Below, one piece after another: positions 8,620-15,197 of a DNA stretch of 22,726 nucleotides; positions within the stretch are counted from its first letter, which is position 1, and each line of letters opens with the position of its first letter. This stretch comes from Ruminococcaceae bacterium UBA5413. GTDB taxonomy: Bacteria > Bacillota > Clostridia > Oscillospirales > Acutalibacteraceae. The notes beneath the pieces were generated by a model. The model had not been told where the DNA came from. It did no database searches and saw only the letters and a list, made by a program, of their open reading frames with translations. The DNA lies in contig DHNP01000025.1 of the NCBI GenBank assembly GCA_002409585.1, forward strand, positions 78,211 to 100,936. Direction: 5' to 3'. The position numbers and the translations under genes were made by a program.

Positions 8620-8881
8620 TGGTACCACCCAAATTGCGCCGCAAAGGCGCCTCTTTCTGTTTACCCTTTAACGCGGGCAACGCCGCGGCTTTCACACCGC
8701 GTAGCTCGGTAAGCCGGCCAGGCGCCGTGCATCGCGGGGGCTTTCAGCCGCGGTCCCCTTCTCTGCTGCGAAGCACGGGCGCCTTTTTGCCCGTCATAGC
8801 CTTTTATTTATATGATTTTTTTAACGTCAGACCGTGCGGCACGCGCGTAAAGCGGGCATGCCCGCCGTAAGTTTGCCATTT
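8571..8881 (-). ncRNA. T-box leader controlling alaS
   Basis: The alaS leader contains the hallmark T-box element GGGTGGTACCACGG (8630-8617), whose TGG bulge side pairs with the 3' end of uncharged tRNA. Stem I runs from about 8801 to 8703. It shows a GGCU/AGCU base, an AUGA kink-turn-like bulge and CGG/CCG, then a long helix pairing about 8783-8773 with 8730-8721. The AGAGA-type segment (AGCAGAGAAGGGG) and distal loop follow. The specifier bulge on the 3' side holds GCU (8714-8712) or GCC (8718-8716), both alanine codons, which fits alaS; which one is used is not settled. About 80 nt of GC-rich palindromic RNA (including 8852-8865) precedes Stem I. Confidence 0.92.
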
Positions 8882-8887
8882 GTTTTA

Positions 8888-8915
8888 ATTATACCATAAT
8901 TATATTATTTTTCAA
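8888..8915 (-). promoter_or_regulatory. sigma-A promoter of alaS
   Basis: On the minus strand TTGAAA (8915-8910), 16 bp, then TATAAT (8893-8888) preceded by TGG. Initiation near 8881 would produce the T-box leader. It lies in the short gap after the yqfD stop, where no convincing terminator for yqfD was found. Confidence 0.7.
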
Positions 8916-8950
8916 GCCTTGGCGCCGCTTAAGGCCACTAATATTTTACT

Positions 8951-10129
8951 TCAGCCTTCTACAAATATTCCCGATTCCTCCGCTATATTTTCCTCGCACG
9001 TAAGCTTTGCGGTATATATGAATTTATCCCCGCTTAACCTGTACGACGGACGCGCCTGTGTCACCTTTACACCTTTGAGTCCTCCGCTTTCCGCTTCATC
9101 GAGGGCTTTCTCCGCTTCTTCCCGCGCCTGCTTTTCAGTCAGCGTAACGTTTTTTACGCTCATGCGCGACCATTTTTCCTCGTAAACGCTTACAGGGAGG
9201 AGGTTCCCAAAAACGCGCAGCTCTTTTCTGCAGGCGGCGACGTCACAGTCGCCCTTCGGCTTTGTCTTGAACGTAAGGGGAAAGCTTACGCCGAAAAAAT
9301 CAAGATTCCTCATTACCGTAAAGCCGCCCGCTGGCTCCCTGACGCCGCGCTTCATATTTATTTCCTTTGTGAAAGTCCTGCTTGTTTCTGCGATGATTTC
9401 AGCCGAAGCGTGCTTAAGCGTATTGCCGCCGAACACGTCCTCCACAACCGAGCTTACAAGCAGCTGCCCTTTTACAACGGCATCACCCTTTTTAACGAGC
9501 AGCGTGCCGGCCCCCACCTGTGTTGAGATTACCTGCCCTGAGGCAGACGCCTTTATGTTGCACGGCATGCTTTTGTCGATTATCTTCGGGCTTTCGTCTT
9601 TTTCCTCTACGGATACGTCCGCTATGCAGCCGCGCATGTTAACGCTCATCCAGCCTATATCCGGCAGCTTAAGCATCGTCTTCTGCTCCACCGTTTCAGC
9701 AGTAATGTCCTTTTTAGGCGCGCCGGGGTAAAGCCCCGCTAAAGTCAGCGCGTTTGAAATATCGCTTCCAGCAATTTTTGAATTGCCGGAGATATTGACG
9801 CACCATACCCTCAGCGACAAAACGCGCAGCATAAGGAAAAACGCTATGCAGCCGACAGCTATGCCGCGGTGCTTCCCCGCATGGAGTACCGCAAACGGCA
9901 GGCCGTGCCTTTCACTCACCCTTAGCCGGCAGCCGGCCCTTTTCGCGTACCTGCGCAGGCGTCTGTAACTGCGCGCACCGACGCAGGCGCCGCCCTGCCT
10001 TCTGCCCCTTATGTCCCAAAGAGGAAAACCGCCGCGCGCGCAGTAGTTGTAAAACCGCTCCGGGTTCCCGCCTTTAAGGGAAAACCTCACGTACCCTAAA
10101 AGCCACCTGACCAATTTTAAAGAAAACAT
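8951..10129 (-). CDS. yqfD: sporulation protein YqfD
   Basis: The 392-residue protein matches YqfD, a mother-cell sporulation protein of Firmicutes related in fold to the SpoIV/YqfD stage IV group. The N-terminal cytosolic part (about 1-85) is rich in Arg and Cys and reads GNPERFYNYCARGGFPLWDI. A single membrane span lies at about 88-106. The long outer region contains the FtsQ/POTRA-like WCVNISGNSKI, then a module with QVISTQVGAGTLLVKKGDAVVKG, which resembles a lipoyl-like hairpin turn, and a C-terminal tail with repeated acidic and Ala-rich helices. Size is typical. AAGGGG sits upstream of the ATG. It follows yqfC by 11 bp and both should be driven by the sigma-E-type promoter upstream. Its biochemical role is not established. 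Confidence 0.9.
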   Translation of the reverse strand: MFSLKLVRWLLGYVRFSLKGGNPERFYNYCARGGFPLWDIRGRRQGGACVGARSYRRLRRYAKRAGCRLRVSERHGLPFAVLHAGKHRGIAVGCIAFFLMLRVLSLRVWCVNISGNSKIAGSDISNALTLAGLYPGAPKKDITAETVEQKTMLKLPDIGWMSVNMRGCIADVSVEEKDESPKIIDKSMPCNIKASASGQVISTQVGAGTLLVKKGDAVVKGQLLVSSVVEDVFGGNTLKHASAEIIAETSRTFTKEINMKRGVREPAGGFTVMRNLDFFGVSFPLTFKTKPKGDCDVAACRKELRVFGNLLPVSVYEEKWSRMSVKNVTLTEKQAREEAEKALDEAESGGLKGVKVTQARPSYRLSGDKFIYTAKLTCEENIAEESGIFVEG

Positions 10130-10140
10130 GCCGCGCCCCT

Positions 10141-10389
10141 TCAGTTAGAAAACTCAATGCACGTTATAAACCCAGCCACAACGAGCGAATCCGCCGTAAG
10201 GCACTTTATAGCAAGGCAGCGCCCCGAAAACCTTACAACGCCCTTATCCGTTTTTATCCGCACTATATCGTCGTCATACTCGAGCACGCCGCGGCAGCCC
10301 TCGACCTTTGCCTCACTGTTACCGTTTATCTCCATGTGCGTCGCCATGTTAATGCACTGCATACGCCGGTAATTTCCTATATCAGCCAA
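10141..10389 (-). CDS. yqfC: sporulation protein YqfC
   Basis: This small protein (82 residues with the chosen start) fits YqfC, which almost always precedes yqfD. The conserved core is present: a strand with HMEINGN, then EGCRGVLEYDDDIVRIKTDKG, then VVRFSGRCLAIKCL, and a C-terminal VAGFITCIEF. The start is uncertain. TTG at 10389 has a GGTGGGA-like site seven bases upstream and is preferred. TTG at 10404 lies too close to the predicted transcription start to have a leader. ATG at 10362 would lose residues that align with the family N-terminus. The partner YqfD follows at once, so both are expected in the mother cell during sporulation. Confidence 0.85.
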   Translation of the reverse strand: MADIGNYRRMQCINMATHMEINGNSEAKVEGCRGVLEYDDDIVRIKTDKGVVRFSGRCLAIKCLTADSLVVAGFITCIEFSN

Positions 10390-10419
10390 AAAAATCCCAC
10401 CCAAAAATCATTATACATA

Positions 10420-10448
10420 ATGCTATGCGTAAAAAGGTGTAAATATCC
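10420..10448 (-). promoter_or_regulatory. probable sigma-E promoter of yqfC-yqfD
   Basis: The minus strand shows GGATATT (10448-10442), a full match to the B. subtilis sigma-E -35 pattern KSATATT. After 14 bp comes CATAGCAT (10427-10420), close to the -10 pattern CATACANT. This suits a mother-cell sporulation operon. A TATAAT-like string overlaps nearby (10417-10412) but lacks a -35 partner. Confidence 0.6.
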
Positions 10449-10544
10449 GCGTTGAAACATATACATAAAACGCCGGCATAAAAGCCCCCGCCGCCACAGC
10501 TGAAGTTCCACTGCCAATACGTTATAAAACGGAGATGCAGACAA

Positions 10545-11627
10545 ATGAAAATGCGTACCGGCGCTTTATGCGCCGCCGTCGCGGCCGCTGCCGCGGCGCT
10601 CATAGTTTTTCCGGCGCAGTCGTCCGCGGGCGCTAAAAGCGGCGTGGACTACTGCCTTAACATACTCGTCCCATCCCTCTACCCTTTCATGGTCCTCTCG
10701 GTTTTCGTTGTAAAGAGCGGCCTCGCCCAAAAGGCCGGAAAGCATCTTGAGAAATTTACCCAAAAAGTATTCCGTCTGCCGGGCTGTGCCGCGGTGTGCC
10801 TCCTTATGAGCCTTGTTGGCGGTTACCCCGCAGGCGCCCGCTCCGTCGTTTCCCTGTACGAAGACGGCGGCATAAGCGAAAGGCAGGCGCGGCAAATGCT
10901 CTGCTTCTGCGTTAACGCCGGACCTTCGTTTGTCATTACGGCAGTCGGCGTCGGCTTTTTCGGCAGCGCCGCCGCCGGCTACACACTGTTTGCCTCGCAG
11001 TTAATCATTTTTATCATATTAGGCATTATATGCGGCGCGATATCGAAAAAAGCGGAAAGCCGCCCGCTCCAAAATGCAGGCAAAAAAATACCGGCATCCG
11101 AAGCGCTCGTCATATCAGCCTCGGATGCCGCTTATTCCACTTTAAACATGTGCTGCTTTGTCATACTGTTCGCGGCGCTTATGAACGTGCTGCGCGTGTT
11201 TGTAAAGCAGCCGGCGGTTTCAGCCGTATGCTCATGCATCCTCGAAGTTACCGGCGGCTGCGCAGACCTCGCGCGGGCCGGCGCGCCGCTGTGGGCGGCT
11301 GCTTTCGCCGTCGGCTGGGGCGGCGTCTGCGTACATTTCCAGATATACGCGTCCACTGCCGGCCTGCGCATAAACCGCGCGGAATTCGTACTTTTCCGCT
11401 TCCTGCAGGGCGCCATGTCCGCAGCGGTATCATACATACTGACACCTCTAATGCCCGGCTGCGCTGAGACGTTCAGCAATTTTTCCGGAGAAACGGCGGG
11501 CGCCCTTTCGTCACGCGCTCCTGCCGCCGCTGCCATGATAGCGCTGTGCGCCGCGCTTTTATTTTCAATGCCGCATGAAAAGCTGGAAGTAAGGCACGGC
11601 GGGTGCTATAATAAACGTGGAGCGTAG
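10545..11627 (+). CDS. ylbJ: sporulation integral membrane protein YlbJ
   Basis: The 360-residue protein is a multi-span membrane protein of the YlbJ type, part of the nucleoside-recognition (Gate) superfamily and linked to spore formation in Bacillus. Key segments are NILVPSLYPFMVLS, then SLVGGYPAGARSVVSLYEDGGIS and the following FCVNAGPSFVITAVGVGFFGS, the paired Gate motifs. A second hydrophobic half contains another Gate-like GWGGVCVHFQIYAS. About eight hydrophobic spans are visible. An ACGGAGAT site lies upstream of ATG. The gene is divergent from yqfC, sharing a 155-bp gap in which a sigma-E element is visible only for the yqfC side. The transported substrate of YlbJ is not known to me. 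Confidence 0.88.
   Translation: MKMRTGALCAAVAAAAAALIVFPAQSSAGAKSGVDYCLNILVPSLYPFMVLSVFVVKSGLAQKAGKHLEKFTQKVFRLPGCAAVCLLMSLVGGYPAGARSVVSLYEDGGISERQARQMLCFCVNAGPSFVITAVGVGFFGSAAAGYTLFASQLIIFIILGIICGAISKKAESRPLQNAGKKIPASEALVISASDAAYSTLNMCCFVILFAALMNVLRVFVKQPAVSAVCSCILEVTGGCADLARAGAPLWAAAFAVGWGGVCVHFQIYASTAGLRINRAEFVLFRFLQGAMSAAVSYILTPLMPGCAETFSNFSGETAGALSSRAPAAAAMIALCAALLFSMPHEKLEVRHGGCYNKRGA
11584..11612 (+). promoter_or_regulatory. extended -10 promoter inside the ylbJ 3' end
   Basis: TGCTATAAT (TATAAT at 11607-11612) is a perfect extended -10 element located within the last codons of ylbJ. The -35 region (11584-11589, TGGAAG) is poor. It would start transcription near 11619 and serve the small gene at 11695 outside sporulation. 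Confidence 0.45.
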
Positions 11628-11694
11628 CCGCCGGCGCCCATGCGCCGCGCCCGCAGCGCCGCGGAAAAATTTTAAAATGACTGGAGGGCTCGGT

Positions 11695-11910
11695 TTGTTT
11701 GGCAGAAAGAAAAAAAGCAAGCTGTTCGGAAACGATATAGAACCGTGCTGCAAGTACTGCGGTAATTACTCAGAGGGTAAAAGCACGTGCGGCCTTGGGC
11801 TGGAGCTTAACGCCGGAAAATGCGGCGGCTTTGTCTATGACCCTCTCAAGCGCACACCCGACAGCCCGCCTCCGCTTAAGCAGTACGACCCCGACGAGTT
11901 TAAACTTTAA
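11695..11910 (+). CDS. small conserved Cys-rich protein of unknown function
   Basis: The product is 71 residues if translation begins at TTG 11695, which has GGAGG seven bases upstream. An upstream ATG at 11677 would put the RBS inside the coding region, so the longer reading is unlikely. The protein has a basic start (FGRKKKSK) and a cluster PCCKYCGNY, followed at a distance by STCG and GKCGGF. It ends in FVYDPLKRTPDSPPP and an acidic DPDEFKL. The spacing of cysteines (CCxxC, C, C) suggests a small metal-binding or redox fold. The motif C-x2-F-x-YDPLKR-x-P resembles a short hypothetical protein seen in other Clostridia, from memory only. Function is unknown. Confidence 0.78.
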   Translation: MFGRKKKSKLFGNDIEPCCKYCGNYSEGKSTCGLGLELNAGKCGGFVYDPLKRTPDSPPPLKQYDPDEFKL

Positions 11911-11953
11911 AGCAGCTTTTGCCGTGCGCAGTATAATAACGTTTATTAACGCC

Positions 11954-11986
11954 AAAAGGCCGGATCCCAACCGATTCGGCCTTTTT
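11954..11986 (+). terminator. Rho-independent terminator after the Cys-rich gene
   Basis: AAAAGGCCG (11954-11962) pairs with CGGCCTTTT (11977-11985) around a 14-nt loop and the T-run follows. A matching A-run precedes the stem, so it could also end the minus-strand small peptide gene whose stop is at 12014. Confidence 0.85.
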
Positions 11987-12013
11987 ATGTAAACATAAAT
12001 CCAAACGCAAAAG

Positions 12014-12121
12014 TCAGTACCCGCGGCTGCCAGCAACCGCGCTTAGAACGATGACGGCTATGCCGCACAAAGTGACCACTATGCCAATAACAAGCCCCGC
12101 GACGGAAAATCCCTTCGGCAA
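12014..12121 (-). CDS. 35-residue single-span membrane peptide
   Basis: A short gene begins with TTG at 12121, five bases after a near-perfect Shine-Dalgarno GGAGGTGA (12133-12126), and stops at 12014. The peptide opens MPKGFSVAGLV, has a continuous hydrophobic stretch from about residue 7 to 30 (with GIVVTLCGIAVIVLSAV), and ends in the polar GSRGY. One transmembrane helix with a basic tail is the only reading. A promoter lies upstream and a terminator-like hairpin downstream, giving a complete transcription unit. The Gly-rich start resembles small uncharacterised membrane proteins of Clostridia, but no family is assigned. It is too short to exclude chance on length alone; the RBS and composition are the main evidence. 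Confidence 0.7.
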   Translation of the reverse strand: MPKGFSVAGLVIGIVVTLCGIAVIVLSAVAGSRGY

Positions 12122-12211
12122 AAAATCACCTCCGATTACATATAAAGCCCTTTTATTATCCAGTAGCAGCAAAAGCGATGGTTCAGGTTTTTATGTGGTA
12201 TTTATTATTGT

Positions 12212-12241
12212 ATTGTACCATAAAAACATTTAAGAATTCAA
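12212..12241 (-). promoter_or_regulatory. promoter of the 35-residue peptide gene
   Basis: Minus strand: TTGAAT (12241-12236), 18 bp, TACAAT (12217-12212), the latter preceded by TGG, an extended -10. It would initiate near 12205, leaving a leader of about 80 nt to the peptide gene. Confidence 0.55.
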
Positions 12242-12328
12242 GGTACCGAAACAGTTTTCGTAAAGTAAGCGCACATTTTTTTATAATAAAAAGAAAAAAT
12301 AATCCCATGTTTTTCTATGGCAGTTTAC

Positions 12329-12357
12329 TTGACATACTTACCGATAAAAAATATAAT
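12329..12357 (+). promoter_or_regulatory. consensus sigma-A promoter of the lysozyme gene
   Basis: TTGACA (12329-12334), 17 bp, TATAAT (12352-12357): both hexamers are perfect. Transcription near 12364 gives a leader of about 180 nt. It is divergent from the small-peptide promoter; the two -35 elements are about 90 bp apart. Confidence 0.85.
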
Positions 12358-12437
12358 ATTTACTGTAATTTCACTCTGATTATTTTAATTTGCCTTAATA
12401 ATCGCCATTATTTTTACTTAATATACAAAATATGTTT

Positions 12438-12534
12438 TTAGGTGGTGATAAGTCCCATTGCGGTAAGTACCGCCGCGCCGTACACGCGGCTTGAGTTTGT
12501 TTTTAAGCAAGGCAACCCACTTGATTAACGGAGG
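12438..12534 (+). promoter_or_regulatory. structured leader ahead of the lysozyme gene, unassigned
   Basis: TTAGGTGG (12438-12445) can pair with CCACTTGA (12517-12524) over 8 positions including two G-U pairs, enclosing two GC-rich hairpins. These are GCGGT-AAGT-ACCGC (12460-12473) and GCCGCG/CGCGGC (12472-12490), which compete for two bases. A U-rich stretch follows the second hairpin (12491-12504). The closing helix ends five bases before the GGAGG RBS (12530-12534). The layout suggests a cis-regulatory RNA, but it does not match any riboswitch class I can recall. Confidence 0.4.
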
Positions 12535-12544
12535 AATAAAAATC

Positions 12545-14353
12545 TTGAAAAAAAAATTGGCATTACTGCTTCTCTTTACGATTCTTTTCATGCCGCTCGG
12601 ATTTAACTCTGGGGCAAAGGCCAGCGAAGACTTCCACCTGTCTGACTCGTCGATGCTTATGACGCCTGGTAAAACCGAAACCATAACCGCCAAAAACGGC
12701 TCGCTTGAGGCGATAGACGTCATATGGTCGTCAAGCAACGAGGCCGCCGCCACGGTTGACGGCAGCGGCCGGGTTACGGCCGTAAACTGGGGGCAGTCCG
12801 TCATAACCGCGAACTCACCCAACGGCGACGTCGCTACCTGCGCTGTAAACGTTGCAGTAAAGGGAGTTGACGTTTCAAAATACCAAGGCTCCGTTGACTG
12901 GGCCGCCGTAAAAGGCGCCGGCTATGACTTTGCAATGATAAGGACCGGTTTCGGCAGCGAGAACTGGTCGTCACAGACGGATGCATACTTCGAAACAAAC
13001 TACACAAACGCCCTGCAAAACGGGCTGAAAGTAGGGGCGTACCATTACAGCTACGCAACTACGGCAGCGCAGGCCAGCCAGGAGGCCGACTTCTGCCTCA
13101 GCATACTTAACGGCAGGCAGCTCGACTACCCGGTCGCTTACGACGTAGAGGACAAAAGCCAGTACGGCCTGTCAAGCGACACTTTGGGGCAGATAGTACA
13201 GACGTTCTGCAGCAAGATACAGGCGGCAGGTTATAAAACCGTAGTGTACAGCTACCCCAAATTCTACAACGCCCACCTTACGAGCCCTCTCGTTTCACAG
13301 TACGACACATGGATAGCGAGCACCGGGGGCCTGCAGTCGCCTTCTTTCAGCGGCAAGTACACCATGTGGCAGTACGCCGTAACTGCCGTCTCAGGCGTAA
13401 GCGGCAACTGTGACGTCGATTACAGCTACGTTGACTACGCTAACGGCGGCACTTCCTCAACCGGCGGCAGTACTGACGTAAATACGCCCGGCACGCCCTC
13501 GTACGTCGACCCGCTGCTTTTCAAAAGCGACACTACTGGCACGTACACTTTCGGTACCAACAGCAATTATTACTACAAAATAACAACGCCTGACACAATG
13601 GTGCCAAGCTGTTCTTCGTCAAACAGCTCAGCCGTCTCCGTTGCTTACAGTTCTAAGGTTTCTGACGGTTTCCTTTTCAAAATCACCAATAAAGGAGCCG
13701 GTACGGCTACCATAACAACTACGGCCGCCGACGGGCGCAGCGTCTCATTTACGGCGGTAGGCACGTCCGCCTCAATGCCGGCCTCTCCCGCGACGCCAAA
13801 CACGCCCGCTGTGCCGTCGGCCTCAACACTCGCGTGCGATACAACGGCGCCTTACACCTTCGGCTCCAACAGCGTTTACTGCTATAAAATAACCACAGGC
13901 GACACTGAACAGCCTAAAGCGGTTTCGTCAAATTCATCAGCCGTTTCCGTTTCATTTTACAAAAAAATATCAGGCGGATACCTTTATAAAATAAGTAATG
14001 TCGGAAAAGGCACGGCCGTCATAACGACAACCGATACCTCCGGCAACTCGGCCTCCTTTACAGCTTACGGTACTAAAGCGGCCGGCTCCTCCTCAGAAAG
14101 CACCGTCGTGTCAGATACTCCCGACAGGATGACGGTTAAGAAGGGTTCGGCATACCAATTTAAATTTACTGTTAAAAACGGCCAAAGCGCCTCTTTTTCC
14201 TCCGGCAACGGAAGCGTAGTAAAACCCGTGCTGCTAAAAAAGGCAGGGAACGACTACTTCTACAAGATTTCCGGCGCCGCCAAAGGCTGCGCGGGAGTAT
14301 ACGCCACAGTCGCGGGCAAAACAGTGCGCGAATGTATAGTTACAGTCGCATAA
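12545..14353 (+). CDS. secreted GH25 lysozyme with Ig-like and repeat domains
   Basis: The 602-residue protein is an exported glycoside hydrolase family 25 muramidase, which cleaves the beta-1,4 bond between N-acetylmuramic acid and N-acetylglucosamine. TTG at 12545 is the start because GGAGG lies ten bases upstream and a Lys-rich signal peptide follows, with likely cleavage near AKASED. A Big2-like Ig domain covers about 30-104 (WSSSNEAAATVDGSGRVTA). GH25 spans about 106-300, beginning GVDVSKYQG and carrying catalytic D200 and E202 in YDVED. A Thr/Ser-rich linker leads to three related beta-rich modules starting near 322, 426 and 517, with recurring YTFGSNSVYCYKIT, SNSSAVSV and KGTAVITTT. 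The modules lack recognised names and may bind the cell wall. A remodelling role in the host's own wall is inferred; an antagonistic role is possible. Confidence 0.9.
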   Translation: MKKKLALLLLFTILFMPLGFNSGAKASEDFHLSDSSMLMTPGKTETITAKNGSLEAIDVIWSSSNEAAATVDGSGRVTAVNWGQSVITANSPNGDVATCAVNVAVKGVDVSKYQGSVDWAAVKGAGYDFAMIRTGFGSENWSSQTDAYFETNYTNALQNGLKVGAYHYSYATTAAQASQEADFCLSILNGRQLDYPVAYDVEDKSQYGLSSDTLGQIVQTFCSKIQAAGYKTVVYSYPKFYNAHLTSPLVSQYDTWIASTGGLQSPSFSGKYTMWQYAVTAVSGVSGNCDVDYSYVDYANGGTSSTGGSTDVNTPGTPSYVDPLLFKSDTTGTYTFGTNSNYYYKITTPDTMVPSCSSSNSSAVSVAYSSKVSDGFLFKITNKGAGTATITTTAADGRSVSFTAVGTSASMPASPATPNTPAVPSASTLACDTTAPYTFGSNSVYCYKITTGDTEQPKAVSSNSSAVSVSFYKKISGGYLYKISNVGKGTAVITTTDTSGNSASFTAYGTKAAGSSSESTVVSDTPDRMTVKKGSAYQFKFTVKNGQSASFSSGNGSVVKPVLLKKAGNDYFYKISGAAKGCAGVYATVAGKTVRECIVTVA

Positions 14354-14375
14354 AATCCGCTCTATAAAAAGTTTG

Positions 14376-14412
14376 ACGGGGTTTCGTAGTTTTTTTACGA
14401 AGCCCCGTTTTT
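14376..14412 (+). terminator. strong terminator after the lysozyme gene
   Basis: A 13-bp stem (14376-14388 with 14396-14408, one G-U) around a seven-T loop is followed by a T-run to 14412. It lies between convergent genes and may also limit transcription from the minus-strand HD gene. Confidence 0.9.
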
Positions 14413-14427
14413 CCGGCTGACAATGCT

Positions 14428-15003
14428 TTACATGTTTCCTTTAAGCCCGATAGCTTCGGCACTTTGGCGCATGCCGAGAATAGTTTCCTTTATGACCGCG
14501 TCAAGACCCGTGTTAAGAAGCCCGCAGCCGTTCTCTATGACTTCCCTGCTTACACCCGCAGCAAAGCCCGGCTGTTTGAACTTTTTCTTTACCGACTTTA
14601 CCGTTATATCCAAAACGCTTTTTGACGGCCTTACAAGGCAGGCCGCCGTTACAAGGCCCGTCAGCTCGTCTACGGTATAGAGGACTTTTTCCATATCGTT
14701 TTCAGGCTTCACGTCAGAGCATATGCCGTACCCATGGCTGCACACCGCATGTATATACTTTTCGTCTATATTATTTTCCCTCATTATCTCCGCTTCTTTT
14801 TTGCAGTGCTCGTCCGGATATTTTTCATAGTCCAAGTCGTGCAAAAGGCCCACAATGCCCCATTCCTCCTCATCGCCGCCGTAAAGGCCCGCAAAGTGCC
14901 GCATAACGGCCTCAACCGTAAGCGCATGCTTCAAAAGCGCCGGCGTCTCGGTGTACTTTGTCAGAAGCTTCCATGCCGCGTCACGTGTAAATTCTTTTCC
15001 CAT
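14428..15003 (-). CDS. HD-domain metal-dependent hydrolase
   Basis: The 191-residue protein has the HD superfamily metal site: H26 in LLKHALTVE, the H55-D56 doublet in GLLHDLDYEK, further histidines at 85 and 90 (IHAVCSHGYG), and a later Asp in YTVDELTG. This is the arrangement of HDIG-type phosphohydrolases acting on nucleotides or other phosphates. The substrate cannot be read from the sequence. C-terminal helices (PSKSVLDITVKSVKKKFK) are typical of a common stand-alone clostridial HD family. A clear AGGAGGG site precedes the ATG. It is divergent from perR, sharing a 194-bp gap, so it could fall under the same operator, but no direct link is shown. Confidence 0.85.
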   Translation of the reverse strand: MGKEFTRDAAWKLLTKYTETPALLKHALTVEAVMRHFAGLYGGDEEEWGIVGLLHDLDYEKYPDEHCKKEAEIMRENNIDEKYIHAVCSHGYGICSDVKPENDMEKVLYTVDELTGLVTAACLVRPSKSVLDITVKSVKKKFKQPGFAAGVSREVIENGCGLLNTGLDAVIKETILGMRQSAEAIGLKGNM

Positions 15004-15058
15004 AACTTAAGCCCTCCTTATGCTGTTCATAAATTTGTATTAAAATAAATGTATTTCC

Positions 15059-15081
15059 AAAGCGCCGCACGCGGCCTTTTT
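15059..15081 (+). terminator. terminator-like hairpin in the HD-perR divergent gap
   Basis: AAAGC-GCCGC and GCGGC-CTTTTT form a compact GC-rich stem with one bulge and a plus-strand T-run. No plus-strand gene ends here, so it may stop antisense transcription, or act as a structure in the leader of the HD gene on the other strand. Confidence 0.35.
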
Positions 15082-15121
15082 CATACCGGCGTAAAGGCGG
15101 TTTGGTAATTTTTATATTTGC

Positions 15122-15150
15122 TTTACAAAGCCTTTGCCTTATGTTATTAT
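15122..15150 (+). promoter_or_regulatory. promoter of perR
   Basis: TTTACA (15122-15127), 17 bp, TATTAT (15145-15150), with TGT just before the -10 as an extended element. Transcription would begin near 15157, directly before the Fur/PerR-like operator. Confidence 0.65.
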
Positions 15151-15160
15151 AAAACAGGAA

Positions 15161-15175
15161 AGATAACAATTATCA
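15161..15175. promoter_or_regulatory. Fur/PerR-type operator overlapping the perR start region
   Basis: AGATAACAATTATCA is a 7-1-7 inverted repeat that matches the Fur-family pattern TGATAATNATTATCA at 12 of 14 fixed positions. It sits just downstream of the -10, where binding would block transcription. Autoregulation by the adjacent PerR-like protein is the simplest reading. Confidence 0.7.
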
Positions 15176-15197
15176 TTTTTAGTTTGGATTGATTTTT

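Noticed and set aside
8917..8945. Terminator after yqfD
   Set aside because: GCCTT/AAGGC gives only a five-pair stem with a large loop and no proper U-run.
11617..11694. Longer start for the Cys-rich protein, overlapping ylbJ
   Set aside because: The Arg/Pro/Ala-rich extension is antisense-like noise and the GGAGG site lies inside it, before the TTG at 11695.
12438..12530. SAM-I or cyclic-di-AMP riboswitch in the lysozyme leader
   Set aside because: Only short strings such as GGCAACC and CCCATTG resemble these classes; the conserved cores are missing.
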